From Curtobacterium sp. MCJR17_020 (GTDB lineage: Bacteria > Actinomycetota > Actinomycetes > Actinomycetales > Microbacteriaceae): DNA of 64,000 bases. This document shows, one piece after another, positions 63,362-64,000 of this stretch (positions are counted from its first letter, which is position 1; the number at the start of each line of letters is the position of its first letter). Where the stretch lies: contig NZ_CP126260.1 of assembly GCF_003234365.2 (NCBI RefSeq), positions 3,534,001-3,598,000 on the forward strand, in the 5' to 3' direction. The notes below the pieces were generated by a model. That model did not search any database, was not told the origin of the DNA, and saw nothing but the letters and a program-made list of their open reading frames with translations. A program made the position numbers and the translations under genes.

Positions 63362-64000
63362 TCAGGCCGGCTCGGCCGGAGCAGGTGCGAGCGCTCGGCG
63401 ACGGGACGCCCGCGCGGCGGCGAACGAGTCCGCCGTCAGCACCACGAGCGCCAACCACACGATCCCGAAGCCGAACCAGCGCGCGGGCGGCATGGCCTCG
63501 TGCTGCACCACCACACCGACGAGCAGCTGCATCACGGGCGCCAGGTACTGCGTCAACCCGAGGGTCGACAGGCTCACCCGACGCGCCGAGGACGCGAAGA
63601 GCAGGAGCGGGACGGCTGTCGCCGGGCCGGTGAGCACCGTCACCAGGACGTGCACCCAGCCTTCGCTCGTGAACGTCACGCCGCCGCCGAGCCCCGTCGC
63701 GCCGAGCACGACCAGCGCCACGACCGCGATCGGCAGCAGCCACACGGTCTCGATCGTCAGACCGCTCAGCGCGTCGACGGTGCCGCCGACCCGCTTCTTC
63801 ACCAGGCCGTACAGGCCGAACGAGCAGGCGAGCACGAGCGAGATCCACGGCACCTGGCCGTAGCCCACGGCGATCACGACGACCGCCACGACGCTGATGC
63901 CGACCGCGGCCCACTGCGCCGGCCGCAGGCGTTCGCGGAGCACGACGACGCCGAGCGCGATCGTGACCAGGGGGTTGATGAAGTACCCGAGCGCGGCCTC
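63362..64000 (-). CDS. rarD: RarD-type EamA family transporter (N-terminus beyond right edge)
   Basis: The reading frame is open at the right edge (213 residues seen). The first visible residues GYFINPLVTIALGVVVLRER are the RarD signature, followed by hydrophobic helices and GLYGLVKKRVGG (second EamA repeat), GPATAVPLLLFASSARRVSL and LGLTQYLAPVMQLLVGVVV. RarD proteins are predicted drug/metabolite exporters of unknown substrate. The end is a basic Ala-rich tail. Confidence 0.9.
   Translation of the reverse strand, partial: EAALGYFINPLVTIALGVVVLRERLRPAQWAAVGISVVAVVVIAVGYGQVPWISLVLACSFGLYGLVKKRVGGTVDALSGLTIETVWLLPIAVVALVVLGATGLGGGVTFTSEGWVHVLVTVLTGPATAVPLLLFASSARRVSLSTLGLTQYLAPVMQLLVGVVVQHEAMPPARWFGFGIVWLALVVLTADSFAAARASRRRALAPAPAEPA

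Overview
The window is very GC-rich DNA, almost fully coding, from an actinobacterium. Three things point to a member of the Microbacteriaceae, probably Curtobacterium or a close relative (inference from gene content and order): the order sucC-sucD-DUF6350/PerM-purN-purH; a DUF3817-guaA pair with separate guaB and GuaB3 genes nearby; and many promoters of the form TAnnnT followed by 6-7 nt and a start codon, which imply leaderless mRNAs. No tRNA, rRNA, CRISPR array, insertion sequence or phage gene was recognised.

Layout. 1-4.9 kb: a secreted lamin-tail protein cut by the left edge, a ROK regulator, a GNAT acetyltransferase, an alkyltransferase-like DNA-binding protein and a DUF805 membrane protein. 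4.9-9.1 kb: a heterodimeric ABC exporter, preceded by a candidate 40-codon leader peptide. 9.2-15.7 kb: purH, purN, DUF6350, sucD and sucC, all on the minus strand. 16-19.4 kb: a plus-strand run of small genes (SnoaL-like, acidic protein, membrane protein, MpaB-like oxygenase, unknown, FHA protein).

19.4-29.65 kb is the most distinctive part. It is a compact type VII secretion locus: a minus-strand EccC/EssC-type ATPase, and divergently two small WXG100-like proteins and a 612-residue T7SS-secreted (polymorphic-toxin-like) protein. That protein heads a chain of five overlapping genes whose other four products have no recognisable family. 24 nt further on is a three-gene NAD cassette (Prs-like, Nampt-like, NrtR-like regulator) with its own leaderless promoter overlapped by a palindrome. 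The tail of the T7SS-secreted protein contains a segment resembling the TNT NAD+ glycohydrolase motif, so a toxin that could consume NAD+ may sit next to genes that could rebuild it. This link is a hypothesis.

32.8-35 kb: a PdxH-like oxidase and three minus-strand envelope or secreted proteins. 35-40.3 kb: a three-gene NIS hydroxamate-siderophore operon (decarboxylase, N-hydroxylase, GNAT-IucA/IucC fusion) with a DtxR/IdeR-type iron box touching the start codon. 40.4-51.6 kb: PcrA/UvrD helicase, glycerophosphodiesterase, DUF817, Bax-inhibitor-like protein, GMP synthase, DUF3817, SURF1 and a two-component CPA2 antiporter. 51.7-64 kb: glpD, GuaB3, a small membrane protein, the branched-chain amino-acid transporter livHMGF, guaB, a VOC protein, the matching LivJ lipoprotein and a RarD-type exporter cut by the right edge.

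Two sequence-level themes recur. Several intergenic regions carry palindromic repeat clusters, three of which share a GAGGTT-type core. Four coding regions carry short tandem repeats with units divisible by three.
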